Below are positions 45,159 through 55,749 of a DNA stretch of 64,000 nt, piece after piece (within the stretch, counting starts at the first letter, position 1; each line of letters starts with the position of its first letter). The position numbers and the translations under genes were made by a program. This stretch comes from Dolomitihabitans soli. GTDB lineage: Bacteria; Actinomycetota; Actinomycetes; Streptosporangiales; Streptosporangiaceae. The stretch lies in contig NZ_JAKNTW010000011.1 of assembly GCF_022213955.1 (NCBI RefSeq), forward strand, positions 186,001 through 250,000, read 5' to 3'. The notes below the pieces were generated by a model that was not told where the DNA came from, did no database searches, and worked only from the letters and a program-made list of their open reading frames with translations.

Positions 45159-46316
45159 TTACCACGGCATCCCCACATAGTTTTCGGCGAGCGTCGTCGC
45201 CGCCGCCTCCGAGGAGGTCACGTAGTCGAGATAAGAGGTCTGCAGCCGCTCGCCGTACGCGTCGTCGTGGTCGAAGGTGTGCAGCAGCGTGGTCATCCAC
45301 CACGAGAAGTGCTGCGCCCGCCAGACCCGCTTGAGGCAGGAGGCGGAGTAGGCGTCGAGCAGGTCGGCCGAGCCGGTGGCGTACCAGTGTTCCAGAGCGG
45401 CGGTCAGCACCCGCACGTCGGCGACGGCCAGATTGAGGCCCTTCGCGCCGGTGGGGGGCACGATGTGCGCGGCATCGCCTGCGAGGTACAGCCTGCCGTA
45501 CTGCATGGGCTCGGCGACGAAGGAGCGCATCGGGGTGACGCTCTTCTCCAGGATGGGGCCGGACTGGAGGGCGAACCCGGGCACCGACTCCAGGCGGGCG
45601 CCCAGTTCGGCCCAGATCCGCTCGTCCGGCCAGTTCCCGACCGGCTCGTCCGGCGGCACCTGAAGGTAGAAGCGGCTGACCTCCGGCGAGCGCATGCTGT
45701 GCAGGGCGAAGCCGCGCGGGGTCCTGGCGTAGACCAGTTCCTCGGTGGAGGGCGGGACGCGGGCCAGGACGCCGAGCCAGGCGAAAGGGTAGTCCCGCTC
45801 GAAGGTCGAGATGACGCCGTCGGGGATCGACGGGCGGGAGACGCCGTGGAAGCCGTCGCAGCCGGCGATCACGTCGCACTCCAGGGTCTCCCCGCCGAAG
45901 GTCAGCCGTGGCGAGCCGGTCACATCGTGCAGCGCCACATCGGGCACGTCGAAGACGATCTTCCCGGACGCGGCGAGCCTGGCCGCGATCAGGTCCTTGA
46001 CGACCTCCTGCTGTCCGTAGACGGTGATCGCCCGGCCGGGGACGAGCTTCTCGAAGGGGATCCGGTGCGCGGAGCCGCCGTACCTCAGCTCGATGCCGTG
46101 GTGCGGCAGGCCCTCACGGCGCATCCGCTCCCCCACGCCCGACTCGTTGAGCAGATCGACGGTGCCCTGTTCGAGCACGCCCGCGCGGACCCGCCGTTCG
46201 CAGTGGTCCCTGTCACGCAATTCCAGCACCACCGAGTCGATGCCCCGGAGGTGGAGGAGATGGGACAACAGGAGACCGGCGGGCCCGGCCCCGACGATCC
46301 CGACCTGAGTTCGCAT
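45159..46316 (-). CDS. pobA: 4-hydroxybenzoate 3-monooxygenase
   Basis: 385 residues, class A flavoprotein hydroxylase. FAD motif GIVGAGPAGLLLSHLLH at the N-terminus, RAGVLEQGTVDLL, DG motif AGCDGFHGVSR and YLAGDAAHIVPPTGAKGLN; these are PobA signatures. Converts 4-hydroxybenzoate to protocatechuate using NAD(P)H and O2. In a xylan island this fits use of aromatic acids released by the esterase. No protocatechuate ring-cleavage genes are in the window. ATG 46316; convergent with the preceding MHS/ligase unit. Confidence 0.92.
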   Translation of the reverse strand: MRTQVGIVGAGPAGLLLSHLLHLRGIDSVVLELRDRDHCERRVRAGVLEQGTVDLLNESGVGERMRREGLPHHGIELRYGGSAHRIPFEKLVPGRAITVYGQQEVVKDLIAARLAASGKIVFDVPDVALHDVTGSPRLTFGGETLECDVIAGCDGFHGVSRPSIPDGVISTFERDYPFAWLGVLARVPPSTEELVYARTPRGFALHSMRSPEVSRFYLQVPPDEPVGNWPDERIWAELGARLESVPGFALQSGPILEKSVTPMRSFVAEPMQYGRLYLAGDAAHIVPPTGAKGLNLAVADVRVLTAALEHWYATGSADLLDAYSASCLKRVWRAQHFSWWMTTLLHTFDHDDAYGERLQTSYLDYVTSSEAAATTLAENYVGMPW

Positions 46317-46557
46317 GACACGAGCATGTCGTGCGGATCAGGTGCGCATCACTGGGTCTTCCGCCCAGCGGAAGGGGCGGCCACGAGATCTCCGCCCAGA
46401 TCGCGTGCGGCGGACCGCACGGCCGGGTCCAGCCGCCGCCGGTCGGCGCTGTGCGAGATCAGCGTGGCGGCCCGGCCCGGCAGAGGACTTCGCCGGATGC
46501 TTCGGCGATTGCGTGAATGAGTGGAAGTGCGCTGCCGGCTGGTTAGGCTGCCTTGCC

Positions 46558-47103
46558 ATGATGGGTGCCTTGAGTGATCGTCCCGGTCCGGCCGTCCGCC
46601 TCACCACGGGCCTCGCCTGTGCGCTCCTGATCGCGGTGACCCTGGGCTGCGCCGCCGAGGACGATCCGATCAACGCTCAGGTCGGCTCCTGCCTCGAAGC
46701 GCTCGGAAAGGGCGGCAAGACCCTCCGGGATGACTTCCACATCGTCGGGTGCACCACCCCGCGAGCCGGCTACAAGGTGATCAAGAAGGCGGACCGCTGC
46801 GACGACGTCACCAACGGATACATCGTGATCGCCAGCCGCCGATCGCGCACCCAGCTCTGCCTGACGCTGAACGCGAAGAAGGGCGACTGCTTCTACCAGG
46901 AGATCGGCTTCCCCACCGGCAAGGTGTCCAAGGTGACCTGCGGGCCCTCGGCGACCTACCGGGTCACCGAGGTGTTGGACGGGGCCGCTGACGCCTCGGT
47001 CTGCGGCAAGGGCGTACCCAACTGGACCAAGACCCCTGACGAGTTGCCGCGCGCCATCGTGTACCGCAACCCCCCGCTCACGCTCTGCGCCGACCGGCCG
47101 TGA
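46558..47103 (+). CDS. Small Cys-rich secreted lipoprotein, family unknown
   Basis: 181 residues from ATG 46558 (46561 also possible). N-terminal export segment with TLGC as likely lipobox. The mature part has spaced cysteines in GSCLEAL, HIVGCTTP, DRCDDV, QLCLTL, GDCFYQE and VTCGPS, as in actinobacterial LppU-like or septum-associated secreted proteins with disulfides. Function unknown. Convergent with the xylanase 2 gene, separated by a strong hairpin. Confidence 0.7.
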   Translation: MMGALSDRPGPAVRLTTGLACALLIAVTLGCAAEDDPINAQVGSCLEALGKGGKTLRDDFHIVGCTTPRAGYKVIKKADRCDDVTNGYIVIASRRSRTQLCLTLNAKKGDCFYQEIGFPTGKVSKVTCGPSATYRVTEVLDGAADASVCGKGVPNWTKTPDELPRAIVYRNPPLTLCADRP

Positions 47104-47264
47104 CCTCGGTCCGGTCGCCGGGGCTCTGACTCCGCCCCCACCGATCCCTGCCCCACCGCGCCACCCCCGCAGCCATCTACACCGCTCTGCCCGAAGCACT
47201 CCCCGCCGACACCCACACCCGGGTCGTGAGCGTGGAGGCCGCCGAGCCTGTCCAGGACAAGTGC

Positions 47265-47302
47265 CTGGCCCATCCACACCCGGTGAGGGGTGGATGGGCC
47301 AG
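47265..47302. terminator. Bidirectional terminator hairpin
   Basis: CTGGCCCATCCAC (47265-47277) pairs perfectly with GTGGATGGGCCAG (47290-47302): 13 bp, 12-nt loop. Lies between the convergent lipoprotein and xylanase genes, and lacks a U-tract, as usual in actinomycetes. Confidence 0.75.
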
Positions 47303-47316
47303 AAGAGGAATTGCTG

Positions 47317-49296
<1,980 letters not shown>

Positions 49297-49430
49297 TCAC
49301 GAGATGAACGCGGAGACACACCCTGCCGGATCGACGCCGTACCCCTCATGGGACGCAGACCACCAGAGCGTCAGAGGCGGCGAACCCTGCCGTGTCCACC
49401 GACCTGGCAGGGAGGCCGCCTCGATGACTC

Positions 49431-49459
49431 AGTGTGGAAACGTACCCGAAATTTGTCAA
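49431..49459 (-). promoter_or_regulatory. Xylanase 2 promoter
   Basis: On the minus strand TTGACA is read with complement TGTCAA at 49454-49459, then 17 nt, then CACACT (complement AGTGTG at 49431-49436). TTGACAAATTTCGG...TTTCCACACTGAGT parallels the xylanase 1 promoter. Leader of about 155 nt. Confidence 0.6.
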
Positions 49460-49464
49460 TAATG

Positions 49465-49480
49465 CTCGAAATCTTTCGAG
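49465..49480. promoter_or_regulatory. Operator CTCGAAA-TC-TTTCGAG
   Basis: Perfect 7-bp inverted repeat with 2-nt centre, five bases upstream of the -35 hexamer of xylanase 2. At the same distance upstream of xylanase 1 there is a weaker CCCAAAGTTTTCAG. Confidence 0.65.
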
Positions 49481-49536
49481 GCCTCCCGGACAAGTTTGCG
49501 CACTTCATACCCTATATACAGTAAGAATGACGTCTT

Positions 49537-49545
49537 GAAACTTTC
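49537..49545. promoter_or_regulatory. GAAA-N-TTTC box upstream of xylanase 2
   Basis: GAAACTTTC, the same 9-mer as at 40025 and 51251, 78 nt upstream of the -35 hexamer. The rest of the 49276-49792 gap is unusually AT-rich around 49440-49560 and holds no gene. Confidence 0.45.
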
Positions 49546-49792
49546 TGAAGCTCTCTCTGCACAGTGGGATAGTCGGTGTTCATCGCAAGGCTCTCACCGA
49601 TCAGGTACACGACCACCTTGCAATGAGGGCTCACCCGCGCAGCTTGGGCGGAAGAGATCGACAAGCCGAAGGAACCTGAAGCTTTCCTTGATCGTCTTCT
49701 ATGCAGGCTCGCCGGCGACTGACGCGAGCATGGGTTGCCGGGGGTGATGGTTCGGTAGGGTTCTGGCGGACTTTCTTTAAGGTGGACGGCAC

Positions 49793-50992
49793 GTGAATAA
49801 GGCTGATGAGCTGATCGGCGCGGCGATGGAGGCCCTTGTCCGCGAGGACCAGGCCGCCTTCGACTCCGCCGCCGCCTTCCTGGCCGACCGGGACGACGCC
49901 GATCGCGTGCTGGTGGAGGTTGTGACCCGCGCGATCTCGGGGTTGTGGCGGAACGGCTGGCAGCCCGCCGACGTGGTCAGGATCGCGGCCAGGCGGCTGA
50001 CCGACTGGCACGGGCGGGCGGCGGCTGACCTCATCGCCTGGGAGATGCGGGCCTACGCGCCGGCCACGGTGGATGAGCGCTGGCGCGACCAACTCGCCGG
50101 CCTGGAGGCCGCGGTGTGGTGGAAGGGCGGCTACCTGGCGGCGCGGCAGGCGCGCGACGGGGCCAGCCGGCTGGTGACCGTCTCCGGTGTGCTGGAACTG
50201 CTGGGGTTGCTGACCGGGCTGCCGCTGCTGGAGTCGTTGAGCCCGCGGCCCGGGGCCGCTCGCCGTACGGTCCAGGCACGCTCGCACGCGGTCAGCGAGA
50301 AGACGTTCGCGCGGGTGCGGGCGTTGCTTGCCAAGGCGGAGTCGACGACGTACGAGGCGGAGGCGGAGACGTTCACGTCGGCGGCGCAGAGCTTGATGGC
50401 GAAGTACAGCATCGACGCGGCGATGCTGGACGCGCAGCCAGGCGGAGGTGAGGCCCCGGCGGGCATCCGGGTCGGCATCGACGCGCCGTACGAGCAGCCC
50501 AAGGCCGTGCTGCTCGACCTCATCGCCGAGGCCAACAGGTGCCGGGTGATCTGGTCGAAGGAGCTGGGGTTCGCCACCGTGCTGGGGTTCTGGGCGGACC
50601 TGTCCTGGGTGGAGGTGCTGTTCACCTCGCTGCTGGTGCAGGCGCAGACCGCGCTGGTGAACTCGGGCACCAAGAAGCACGGCACCGGCCAGTCGAGGAA
50701 TAAGACGTTCCGCCAGTCGTTCCTGTCGGCGTTCGCCTCCAGGATCGGGGAGCGGCTCGCCGAGGCCACGGCGGCCGCGGTCTCGCAGGAGAGCGCCAGC
50801 CGGGGCACCGACCTGGTGCCGGTGCTGGCGGCCCGCGAACAGGAGGTGGAGCAGGCGGTCGAGCGCATGTTCCCGAACCTGGTCTCGCACGCGGTCCGCA
50901 CGTCCTGGGACCGGGAGGGCTGGGCGGCCGGCCGTACCGCCGCCGATCAGGCCAGCCTCGGGTCGCGAGACCGACAACGCCTGTATCCCTGA
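49793..50992 (+). CDS. DUF2786 domain-containing protein
   Basis: 399 residues, cytoplasmic, no membrane segments. The centre (about 168-215) holds the DUF2786 block: KTFARVRALLAKAESTTYEA then AQSLMAKYSIDAAML. The C-terminal half (about 225-360) is the conserved partner region (NRCRVIWSKEL, LFTSLLVQAQTALV, RNKTFRQSFLSAFASRIGER). DUF2786 proteins occur in phages and actinobacteria and have no established biochemical role. GTG 49793 after AAGGTGGA. Orphan between the xylanase and a secreted protein. Confidence 0.82.
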   Translation: MNKADELIGAAMEALVREDQAAFDSAAAFLADRDDADRVLVEVVTRAISGLWRNGWQPADVVRIAARRLTDWHGRAAADLIAWEMRAYAPATVDERWRDQLAGLEAAVWWKGGYLAARQARDGASRLVTVSGVLELLGLLTGLPLLESLSPRPGAARRTVQARSHAVSEKTFARVRALLAKAESTTYEAEAETFTSAAQSLMAKYSIDAAMLDAQPGGGEAPAGIRVGIDAPYEQPKAVLLDLIAEANRCRVIWSKELGFATVLGFWADLSWVEVLFTSLLVQAQTALVNSGTKKHGTGQSRNKTFRQSFLSAFASRIGERLAEATAAAVSQESASRGTDLVPVLAAREQEVEQAVERMFPNLVSHAVRTSWDREGWAAGRTAADQASLGSRDRQRLYP

Positions 50993-51233
50993 TTCTGGAG
51001 ACATCTTTTCCCTGGCGGCAGCCATCCAAGGACGCGACGACACGGATCCGACAAGACAAGGCTGAATGTTGAGCTTGAGAAGCTCTCGCGCCTGCTCCTG
51101 CCGTCGTTGACGTGGCGCAGATGGCAAAGGCTCATTTGCGGTCAGCAGGAGATTCGGTTGTGTCGATCCCGAGACCGGACGTCAGCGAAGGTGTGCGCGG
51201 TACAGGTCGCTCACCGTAATGCCACCAGTACAT

Positions 51234-51259
51234 CGAAAGCTTTCGGAATTGAAACTTTC
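51234..51259. promoter_or_regulatory. Double GAAA/TTTC box
   Basis: CGAAAGCTTTCG (51234-51245, perfect 12-bp palindrome) followed by GAAACTTTC (51251-51259). Same motif family as before the two xylanase genes, about 130-150 nt upstream of the secreted-protein gene at 51388. Nothing else recognised in 50993-51387. Confidence 0.5.
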
Positions 51260-51387
51260 ACGAGCGCGAGGGTGACAGGCCAGGCCGCATGCCACCCACG
51301 GTGATTGATAAAACTTCAACTCTTGAATTCGCAACCAATTGGATAGAAGGTGTCAAGCGTTTTCACACTTTATGTTCGGGAGGTTCT

Positions 51388-51834
51388 GTGAGATCAATCC
51401 GATGTGCCCTCAGGCTGCTGCTCGGCGTCACCGCCGGCCTGGCGCTGACGCTGTCCGGCGCCTTACCGGCCTCGGCGACCACGATCGAAGCGACGTGGGA
51501 GCTGCGCGGCGACGGGCAGCGCATGTGCGCGCCCGGTGGCCATCCCAATACGTACTTCCTCGCTCCTGTTTACGGGAAGTGGGAGAACAAGATCACGCTC
51601 GGGATTCGGAACCTGCCTCCCGGCTCATACAGCAACGGCGGCGCGATCTGGCCCGGAGAGAATTACGGCAACACCATCCTCGGGTTCGTCCACGTATCGA
51701 TCGCACCGGCTCCGCCCGCCGTGTACGTCGCCGAGCTGTGGGCCACGGACGGGATCGTGGAGCAGACCGCCCTCATCCGCATAAACATGAGGGAGGATTG
51801 CTGGTCACAGTGGAACCCGGATATTTGGCCCTGA
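51388..51834 (+). CDS. Small secreted protein (DUF5980-like)
   Basis: 148 residues from GTG 51388 (GGGAGG 4-5 nt upstream). Sec signal peptide ending at ASA near residue 30. The mature domain of about 118 residues (TWELRGDGQRMCAPGGHPNT, YFLAPVYGKWENKITLGIRN, VYVAELWATDG, MREDCW) has one likely disulfide and looks like a small beta-sandwich. It resembles actinobacterial DUF5980 proteins, family name from memory. Role unknown; the upstream GAAA boxes suggest co-expression with the xylanases. Confidence 0.7.
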   Translation: MRSIRCALRLLLGVTAGLALTLSGALPASATTIEATWELRGDGQRMCAPGGHPNTYFLAPVYGKWENKITLGIRNLPPGSYSNGGAIWPGENYGNTILGFVHVSIAPAPPAVYVAELWATDGIVEQTALIRINMREDCWSQWNPDIWP

Positions 51835-51837
51835 CGG

Positions 51838-52068
51838 TCAGGCTTCTCCACACGAGGAGGCATACGGCGCACGCCGCGAGGCCAGGAAGGCGACCGCTTC
51901 GGCCACGTCCCGCGGGGTGCCGGTGCGGCCGATCGGGTAGCCGTCCGCGGCGTTCTCCAGCCCCTCACCGCCGATCAGGCCCGGCGCGACGACGTTCGCC
52001 CTGATCCCGGCCGGTCCGTACTCCAGTGCGACGATCGGCGAGTTGCCGCCGGCGAGCAGGGCGGTCAT
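51838..52068 (-). pseudogene. Truncated short-chain dehydrogenase, C-terminal part
   Basis: The 76-residue frame from ATG 52068, which overlaps the stop of the aldolase gene, reads VALEYGPAGIRANVVAPGLI and GYPIGRTGTPRDVAEAVAFL. This is the C-terminal third of a classical SDR (after the Tyr-x-x-x-Lys), including the NxVxPG and GRxGxPxDVAxAVxFLAS motifs. The N-terminal two-thirds with cofactor site and catalytic residues are missing. It suggests the sugar-acid operon once included a dehydrogenase. Confidence 0.7.
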
Positions 52069-52934
52069 GCGGCCCCCAGCTCCGGCAGGGCGGCCAGGAC
52101 CTCGTCCAGCGCGGCCCGGCTGCCGGGGTCGAGCGGCTGGGCCGGCGAGCGGACGGCCGCCGACTCGATCAGGCCGCGGCGCACCAGCACCTCCTTGTGC
52201 ACCGCCCAGGCGATGCCCGGCTGCATGCCGAAGCGGATCAGCGGGAGCAACCTGGCGAAGGCGTCCTGCCCGGGTGCCTGCAGGATCGGGGCGAGCAGGT
52301 CGGTGAACTCGCACGCCGGCATGGTGCCGACCGCTCCTCTGGCGTACTCCTCCAGGCAGAACAGCGCGTTCTGGCCGCCGAACACCGCGAAGTCGCCGCC
52401 CACTCTGGCGGCGACCGCGCCCACCTTGGGCGCGGTCGGCGGAGCCTCGATCTTGACCGAGGTGACGCCGTCCAGCTTGCTCAGCTCCACGATCAGGGAC
52501 TCGGGCATGGACACCCCGGTGGCGCCGGGGGCGTCCTGCACCATCACGTCGATCCCCGCCCGCGCGGCGATCTCGCCGTAGAAGTCGGTGAGCTGTCCCG
52601 GCGTGGCCTTGACGAGGTACGGCGGGAGCACCATCAGGGCGTCCGCGCCCCCTTCCGCCGCGGCCAGGGCCTGCTCCAGCGCGGTCGCCGTGCTGGTCGA
52701 GCCGACTCCGGCGACCACCGGGGCGGATCCGGCCGCCCGGCGCACCTCGGCCAGGATCCTCGCGCGCTCGGCCGTGGTGAGCGCGAAGCCCTCGCTGGCC
52801 ATGCCGAACACCGCGACGCCGTCGGCGCCGGAGGCGAGCTGCCACTCGGTCAGCCTGCGCAGGCTCGGCACGTCCAGCTCGCCGGCTGCGGTGAATGGCG
52901 TGGCAAGGATCGGGATAAGTCCGGATATGGGCAC
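52065..52934 (-). CDS. DHDPS/NAL-family aldolase, probable 2-keto-3-deoxy sugar acid aldolase
   Basis: 289-residue TIM barrel. Start GTG 52934 adjoins the dehydratase stop (TAAGTG). VFGMASEGFALTTAER is the substrate-carboxylate loop and Schiff-base Lys161 lies in SVKIEAPP. The usual catalytic Tyr133 of dihydrodipicolinate synthase is replaced by Gln (MVQDAPGATG), as in sugar-acid branches of the family. With the adjacent enolase-superfamily gene it probably cleaves a 2-keto-3-deoxy sugar acid. Regulated with its neighbour from the IclR-divergent promoter. Confidence 0.83.
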   Translation of the reverse strand: MPISGLIPILATPFTAAGELDVPSLRRLTEWQLASGADGVAVFGMASEGFALTTAERARILAEVRRAAGSAPVVAGVGSTSTATALEQALAAAEGGADALMVLPPYLVKATPGQLTDFYGEIAARAGIDVMVQDAPGATGVSMPESLIVELSKLDGVTSVKIEAPPTAPKVGAVAARVGGDFAVFGGQNALFCLEEYARGAVGTMPACEFTDLLAPILQAPGQDAFARLLPLIRFGMQPGIAWAVHKEVLVRRGLIESAAVRSPAQPLDPGSRAALDEVLAALPELGAA

Positions 52935-54071
52935 TTACGACTCCTCTTCCAGGGTGGTGATGTCGACCTCCACGCCCAGGCCGGGACCGGCGGGGAGGGG
53001 GAAGCCACCGGGGCCGCCGGGCAGCGGCGCGGTGAGGATCGCGCCGGCTACTTCGCAGGTGGTGGGCTGGTACTCGAAGAACGCCAGGTTCCCCAGGGCC
53101 GCGCTGACGTGCAGTCCCGCCGCGAGGGCGACGCCCAGCCCGGTCGAGTGGTGTGGCGCCACCGGCACGTGGTGGGCCGCGGCCAGCTCGGCGATGGACA
53201 TCAGCTCGGTGATCCCGGTACGCCCGACGTCCGGCTGGGCCAGGCCCAGCGCGCGGCGCGAGAGCCAGTGCGCGAACTCGTAGCGATTGCGCAGCGTCTC
53301 GCCCACGGCGATCGGCAGCTCGGCCCGCCGCGCCAGCTCCCGGTGCCCCTCGACGTCCTCGGGCGCGAGCGGGGCCTCCAGGAACAGCGCTCCCCGCTCG
53401 GCCAGGCCGCGCGCCAGCCGTACGGCCGAGGGCACGTCGTAGACCCAGTGGGCGTCGACGGCGACCTTCAGCCCGGCGGCGGCGACCGCGTCCACGGTGG
53501 CCAGGTCCTCCTCGACGCCGTGGCCGAGGTGGAGCTTCACCGCGGTCGCGCCCTTGGCGGCCCACTCCTTGGCCAGGGCGGCCCGTTCGGCGTCGGACGG
53601 GCGGGGCAGACCGCTCACGTACACGGGAACGGTCTCGGTGAACGCGCCGCCGAGCAGGGACGCAACGCTCAACCCGGTGATCTTGCCGGTCAGGTCCCAC
53701 AGGGCGATGTCGACGGCCGCGAGCGCGTCGGCCTGGTGCCCGGTCAGGTGACCGCGCTCGCGCATCAGGCCGGTCAGCCGGTCCCACAGCGGTCTGACCC
53801 GGGTGGGATCCTGGCCGATCAGCGCAGGGGCGAGCAGCCTGTCGACGATGGCCGCCGGCACCTCAGGGGCGACCGGGGCCAGCGCCTCGCCCCAGCCCGT
53901 GGTGCCGTCGTCGCAAGTGACCGAGACGAGCAGCGTCTCGAACCGGGCGGAGTAGAGGCTGCGCCACGGCGGGCGCACGAAGTAGCCCTCCTCCTGTGGC
54001 GGGGTGCCCAAGTAGGCGGCCTCATGCCGGATCTTCACCGGGAAGCAGCGCACTTGACGGATTTGCGACAT
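52935..54071 (-). CDS. Enolase-superfamily (mandelate racemase/MLE-like) sugar-acid dehydratase
   Basis: 378 residues from ATG 54071. Capping domain (about 1-125), then barrel with Lys179-x-His181 (VKLHLGHG), metal ligands Asp206 (VDAHWVYD), Glu232 (LEAPLAPED) and Glu258 (VGETLRNR), then Asp281 (DVGRTG) and His307/308 (PHHSTG). Residues for acid-base chemistry are therefore intact. KxH in place of KxK points to an MR-subgroup sugar-acid dehydratase rather than a muconate cycloisomerase. Substrate unknown. Directly followed by the aldolase gene and divergent from an IclR regulator. Confidence 0.83.
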   Translation of the reverse strand: MSQIRQVRCFPVKIRHEAAYLGTPPQEEGYFVRPPWRSLYSARFETLLVSVTCDDGTTGWGEALAPVAPEVPAAIVDRLLAPALIGQDPTRVRPLWDRLTGLMRERGHLTGHQADALAAVDIALWDLTGKITGLSVASLLGGAFTETVPVYVSGLPRPSDAERAALAKEWAAKGATAVKLHLGHGVEEDLATVDAVAAAGLKVAVDAHWVYDVPSAVRLARGLAERGALFLEAPLAPEDVEGHRELARRAELPIAVGETLRNRYEFAHWLSRRALGLAQPDVGRTGITELMSIAELAAAHHVPVAPHHSTGLGVALAAGLHVSAALGNLAFFEYQPTTCEVAGAILTAPLPGGPGGFPLPAGPGLGVEVDITTLEEES

Positions 54072-54092
54072 GTGCGCAACGATCCCACATAG

Positions 54093-54107
54093 TGCAAGGC
54101 TATTGCA
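54093..54107. promoter_or_regulatory. Candidate IclR operator TGCAA-N5-TTGCA
   Basis: Perfect 5-bp inverted repeat in the 47-nt gap between divergent genes. A related TTGCG-N7-CGCAA (54063-54079) overlaps the start of the dehydratase gene. Together they could allow dual control. Confidence 0.5.
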
Positions 54108-54118
54108 ATGGAGACAGG

Positions 54119-54913
54119 ATGGCTTCCGATCAGGGAAATAATCAGAGCGTAGAACGGGCGATCTCCGTGCTGCGGGCGTTCCTGACCGGTCGCCCCGAGC
54201 TACGCGTGTCAGACGTCGCGAAGGCCACCGGGCTGGGCACATCCACCGCGTCCCGGCTGCTCGCCACGCTGGAGACGCTGGAGTTCGTGGAGCGCGACGA
54301 GGTGAGCGGCCTGTACCGGCTCGGCACCGCGCCGATCACGCTCGGCGGGGTGGCGTTGAACCAGCACCCGGTCCACCGCGAGGCGCGGCAGATCGCGCAG
54401 GACCTTGCCGCGGCCCTCGGTCTGGGCGTGAACGTGGCGATCAGACAGGACGACTCGATGTTCTACCTGGCCAACTTCGAGGGCAGGCTGGCCCCGCGCT
54501 CCTATGTGCTGACCGGCCAGCGCAAGCCGCTGTACGCCACCGGCATCGGCAAGTGCCTGCTGCTCGGCCTGTCCGCCGCGGAACGCCGCTCGCTGCTGCC
54601 CGCGATGCCGCCCTTCACCCCGAGCACGATCAGCGGCCACGACCACCTGGACGAGGAGCTGGCCACCGTGCTCGGCCGCGGTTACGCGACCGAGGTCGAG
54701 GAGTTGGCCTTCGGCCGTGCGTGCGTGGCCGCGCCGATCCGCGACCGGTCCGGCGCGGTCGTGGCGGCGATCTCCATTTCCGGGCCGCTGTCGACGATCG
54801 GCCTGCCGGCCCGCGAGGCCGAACTGGCCAGGACGATCATCGAGACCGCCGACTCCGTCAGCATCGGCCTGGGTTACGTCGGCCCGGCGCACCTGCTGGG
54901 CAGCCGGACATGA
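54119..54913 (+). CDS. IclR-family transcriptional regulator
   Basis: 264 residues from ATG 54119. Winged HTH at 10-75 (RVSDVAKATGLGTSTASRLL), effector domain about 85-255 (GRLAPRSYVLTGQRKPLYAT, GIGKCLLLGLS, AAPIRDRSGAVVAAISISGP). Its stop overlaps the ATG of the following permease (ATGA), so it is co-transcribed with the third ABC importer, and it is divergent from the dehydratase/aldolase unit. Predicted to sense a sugar-acid intermediate and control both. Confidence 0.88.
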   Translation: MASDQGNNQSVERAISVLRAFLTGRPELRVSDVAKATGLGTSTASRLLATLETLEFVERDEVSGLYRLGTAPITLGGVALNQHPVHREARQIAQDLAAALGLGVNVAIRQDDSMFYLANFEGRLAPRSYVLTGQRKPLYATGIGKCLLLGLSAAERRSLLPAMPPFTPSTISGHDHLDEELATVLGRGYATEVEELAFGRACVAAPIRDRSGAVVAAISISGPLSTIGLPAREAELARTIIETADSVSIGLGYVGPAHLLGSRT

Positions 54914-55749
54914 GGAAGCTGACCAACGGGCAGTTCGCCTGGTTACTGATGGCGCCGGGCGTGGCGCTGTTCCTCGCGATCATCGCCTATCCCCTGGTGG
55001 CCGCGCTGGTCACCGGCTTCTTCGAGCAGAGCCTGGTCCGCCCCGGCCGTACCTTCGTCGGCCTGGCCAACTTCGCCGACCTGCTCGGCGGGGACTTCTG
55101 GCCGGTGCTGCGCAACACGCTGGTCTTCACCCTCGGCGCGACCGTGATCCCGTTCCTGCTCGGGTACGTGCTGGCCCTGGCGCTGAACTCCGGGCTGCCG
55201 GGCTTCCTGCGCGGGCTGTTCCTGTTCCCCTGGGTGATCCCCGGCGTGGTCGTGTCCTTCCTGTGGCTGTGGATCTTCAACGCGAACTACGGCGTACTCA
55301 ACGGGCTGCTGGGGACCGAGATCAGCTGGCTGGGACAGCCCGGCACGGCGATGGCCGCGGTGATCGTCACCAAGACGTGGGCCAGCTTCCCCTGGATGAT
55401 GGTCATGCTCCTGGCCGGGCTGCAGACGATGCCCCGCGAGCTGCACGAGGCCGCCGCGGTGGACGGCGCAGGCGCGATCCGCCGGTTCAGGTCGGTCACG
55501 GTGCCGCACATGAAGGGCATCGCCGGGATCGTTTTCCTCCTGGAGTTCATCTGGAACTTCCAGCACTTCGACACCATCTACGTGCTCACCGGCGGCGGCC
55601 CCGCCGGCGCCACCAAGACGTTCGCGGTGGCCGTCTACGACACGGCGTTCAAGGGGTTCGACCTGGGCCACGCCACCGCCCTGGGCGGGCTGTGGATGGT
55701 GCTGCTACTCATGCTCATGGTGCTCTACCTGCGCAAGGAGGCTTCGTGA
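54910..55749 (+). CDS. Sugar ABC transporter permease (MalF type)
   Basis: 279 residues, CUT1 permease, six hydrophobic segments (FAWLLMAPGVALFLAIIAYP first). EAA loop ELHEAAAVDGAGAIRRFRSV; FDTIYVLTGGGPAGAT is the usual late loop. Short N-terminus. Overlaps IclR upstream by 4 nt and the next permease by 4 nt. Gene order permease-permease-binding protein differs from the two xylan importers, and the sequences are only distantly related to them. Confidence 0.88.
   Translation: MRKLTNGQFAWLLMAPGVALFLAIIAYPLVAALVTGFFEQSLVRPGRTFVGLANFADLLGGDFWPVLRNTLVFTLGATVIPFLLGYVLALALNSGLPGFLRGLFLFPWVIPGVVVSFLWLWIFNANYGVLNGLLGTEISWLGQPGTAMAAVIVTKTWASFPWMMVMLLAGLQTMPRELHEAAAVDGAGAIRRFRSVTVPHMKGIAGIVFLLEFIWNFQHFDTIYVLTGGGPAGATKTFAVAVYDTAFKGFDLGHATALGGLWMVLLLMLMVLYLRKEAS

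Noticed and set aside
52026-54092. Plus-strand open frame opposite the aldolase and dehydratase genes
   Set aside because: Antisense shadow; the minus strand carries two complete enzymes with intact active-site residues.
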